A program made the position numbers and the translations under genes. From assembly GCF_002243045.1 (NCBI RefSeq), contig NZ_MBKP01000019.1, positions 59,054 through 123,053 on the forward strand: a stretch of 64,000 nt of DNA, read 5' to 3'. This document shows positions 62,908 through 64,000 of the stretch, in pieces. Position 1 is the stretch's first letter; each line of letters begins with the position of its first letter. Source of the DNA: Methanolobus psychrotolerans (GTDB lineage: Archaea; Halobacteriota; Methanosarcinia; Methanosarcinales; Methanosarcinaceae). The notes beneath the pieces are model-generated. The model had not been told where the DNA came from, searched no databases, and worked only from the letters and a program-made list of their open reading frames with translations.

Positions 62908-63084
62908 TTAAAATTCCAGTAAAACCTTACCTACCCAGCACTCGCGCCGCTTCACAGCACCTATATCTTTTTCCCCCGTTCCCTTAGGTACACGATTAAG
63001 GCGTGTGTGCCACGGTTGGCCTGCAACTTGATTTCTAACAACCTTTGTGCCTTGAAACTGACATATTAAATTTGAAATGTTGCA
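62908..63084 (-). pseudogene. Start-less, GC-rich open frame; probable gene or mobile-element relic
   Basis: CNISNLICQFQGTKVVRNQVAGQPWHTRLNRVPKGTGEKDIGAVKRRECWVGKVLLEF*; no ATG; GC-rich inside AT-rich surroundings. Confidence 0.35.
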
Positions 63085-63145
63085 TCAGATCCATGAAAAT
63101 CATATGCCATACATATTTATTAATCGAAGTATATTATTAAGAGAT

Positions 63146-63700
63146 ATGAAACCAATTTTTTTTATACTTACACTAATACTGGTAGTAATCCTTGCTACCG
63201 GTTGTACAGACAAAGATGTAACTTCCCCTCAAAACCAATCTGAAGCAACGCCGACTTCGGTTTCCAGTTCCACAATATCTCCTGAAGAACTCGTGATATT
63301 CGTTGAGTCAGCTTATGAATATGCACAAATCCATGGGCAAGAAGCTGCTCTTAAAGAGTTTAACAACCAAACTGGCCAGTTTGTTGACGGCGAACTCTAT
63401 ATCTTTGCCTACGACTTAGAAGGGAACACACTTGCTCTACCTTTCCAGCCCAAGTTGATTGGAACGGCTAGATGGAACAACACAGATGCAAACGGCGTCG
63501 CATATGTCCAGAATTTTATAAGCACCGCTCAATCCGGTGGAGGTTTCACTCAGTATCTTTACATAGACCCTGCAGATAATTTCACCGTCAAGCAAAAAAC
63601 CAGTTACGTGATGATGGTGGATCAGGATTGGCTTATTGGGGCTGGTTTCTACAATTCGCAGGAAGATGTACCAATTGGAAATACAGAACAGATTTCCTGA
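63146..63700 (+). CDS. Lipoprotein with single Cache-like domain
   Basis: MKPIFFILTLILVVILATGCTDK lipobox; ELVIFVESAYEYAQIHGQEAALKEFNNQTGQFVDGELYIFAYDLEGNTLALPFQPKLIGTARWN...WLIGAGFY. Confidence 0.88.
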   Translation: MKPIFFILTLILVVILATGCTDKDVTSPQNQSEATPTSVSSSTISPEELVIFVESAYEYAQIHGQEAALKEFNNQTGQFVDGELYIFAYDLEGNTLALPFQPKLIGTARWNNTDANGVAYVQNFISTAQSGGGFTQYLYIDPADNFTVKQKTSYVMMVDQDWLIGAGFYNSQEDVPIGNTEQIS

Positions 63701-63732
63701 TCAGGAAAATCATGAAATATAGCTAAACAGGA

Positions 63733-63754
63733 AAAGAGCAGTTATCCGCTCTTT
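63733..63754 (+). terminator. Hairpin after the Cache lipoprotein
   Basis: AAAGAGC-AGTTATCC-GCTCTTT followed by CTTTTCTTATTTTT. Confidence 0.65.
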
Positions 63755-63770
63755 CTTTTCTTATTTTTCT

Positions 63771-64000
63771 GTAACTATTCAGCCTAGCTCCCTTCCACCA
63801 AGCTGATTTCTCTCTCTACGATCAATTCTGCAATATTGGAATAAGTGAACCCTCATAGAATATTGCATTAATCGAGTCTATAACAGACATGGAATTCTTG
63901 CTAACAGTAGAAACGTATCCTCTTATCCGGCAGAAATTTCTCGCACCTTGTTCACTACGGAAGGTACCGGATATCTTCTGTTGTACTTTCGTCATTCTGA
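63771..64000. mobile_element. IS66-family insertion sequence (partial; terminus at 63771, continues past window)
   Basis: Terminus GTAACTATTCAGCCTAGC at 63771 and adjacent C-terminal IS66 transposase. Confidence 0.85.
63822..64000 (-). CDS. IS66-family transposase, C-terminal part (partial)
   Basis: Minus-strand: ...RMTKVQQKISGTFRSEQGARNFCRIRGYVSTVSKNSMSVIDSINAIFYEGSLIPILQN*, characteristic IS66 C-terminus. Confidence 0.9.
   Translation of the reverse strand, partial: RMTKVQQKISGTFRSEQGARNFCRIRGYVSTVSKNSMSVIDSINAIFYEGSLIPILQN

Noticed and set aside
1-64000. CRISPR arrays, rRNA and tRNA genes
   Set aside because: No regularly spaced identical repeats, rRNA signatures or cloverleaf/TPsiC-like blocks noticed by eye; a tRNAscan/Infernal run would be decisive.

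Overview
Archaeal chromosomal window, apparently a methylotrophic Methanosarcinales methanogen. Evidence: archaeal-type aminoacyl-tRNA synthetases, Hel308, SepF, a DUF1699-like protein, a sarcinarray-like protein, PEF-CTERM and the rare methanogen-type SerRS. Most of it is ordinary housekeeping: proS, valS, hisS, gltX, serS2; ahbC-hemD-cobA-like siroheme/heme genes; hisD; hel308; a trpB-like gene; rpsO and rps3ae; a glmU-like/glmS/glmM/glmU-like operon; a RecJ-like DHH protein with Pcc1; thiE/thiM. No tRNA, rRNA or CRISPR array was recognised. The main unusual signals are: (1) a 194-bp MITE-like element with a perfect 8-bp target-site duplication, whose ends match the end of an IS66-family element entering at the right edge; (2) an unannotated ORF that is open only across an A8 slippery tract; (3) a divergent peptide-deformylase-like protein; (4) a roughly 110-nt structured leader starting near a predicted TSS upstream of a phasin-like gene; (5) a pair of covarying dyad operators upstream of a DUF4143-type ATPase, implying a re-annotated GTG start; (6) a divergent pseudopilin-like/giant surface protein/sarcinarray gene set; (7) a VWA PEF-CTERM surface protein with a G7 tract and a hexamer repeat that suggest phase variation; (8) NYN/LOTUS and NERD-helicase genes that could form an accessory or defence locus; (9) a Cache-cupin lipoprotein. 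Everything was read by eye. No alignment, HMM or folding program was run.
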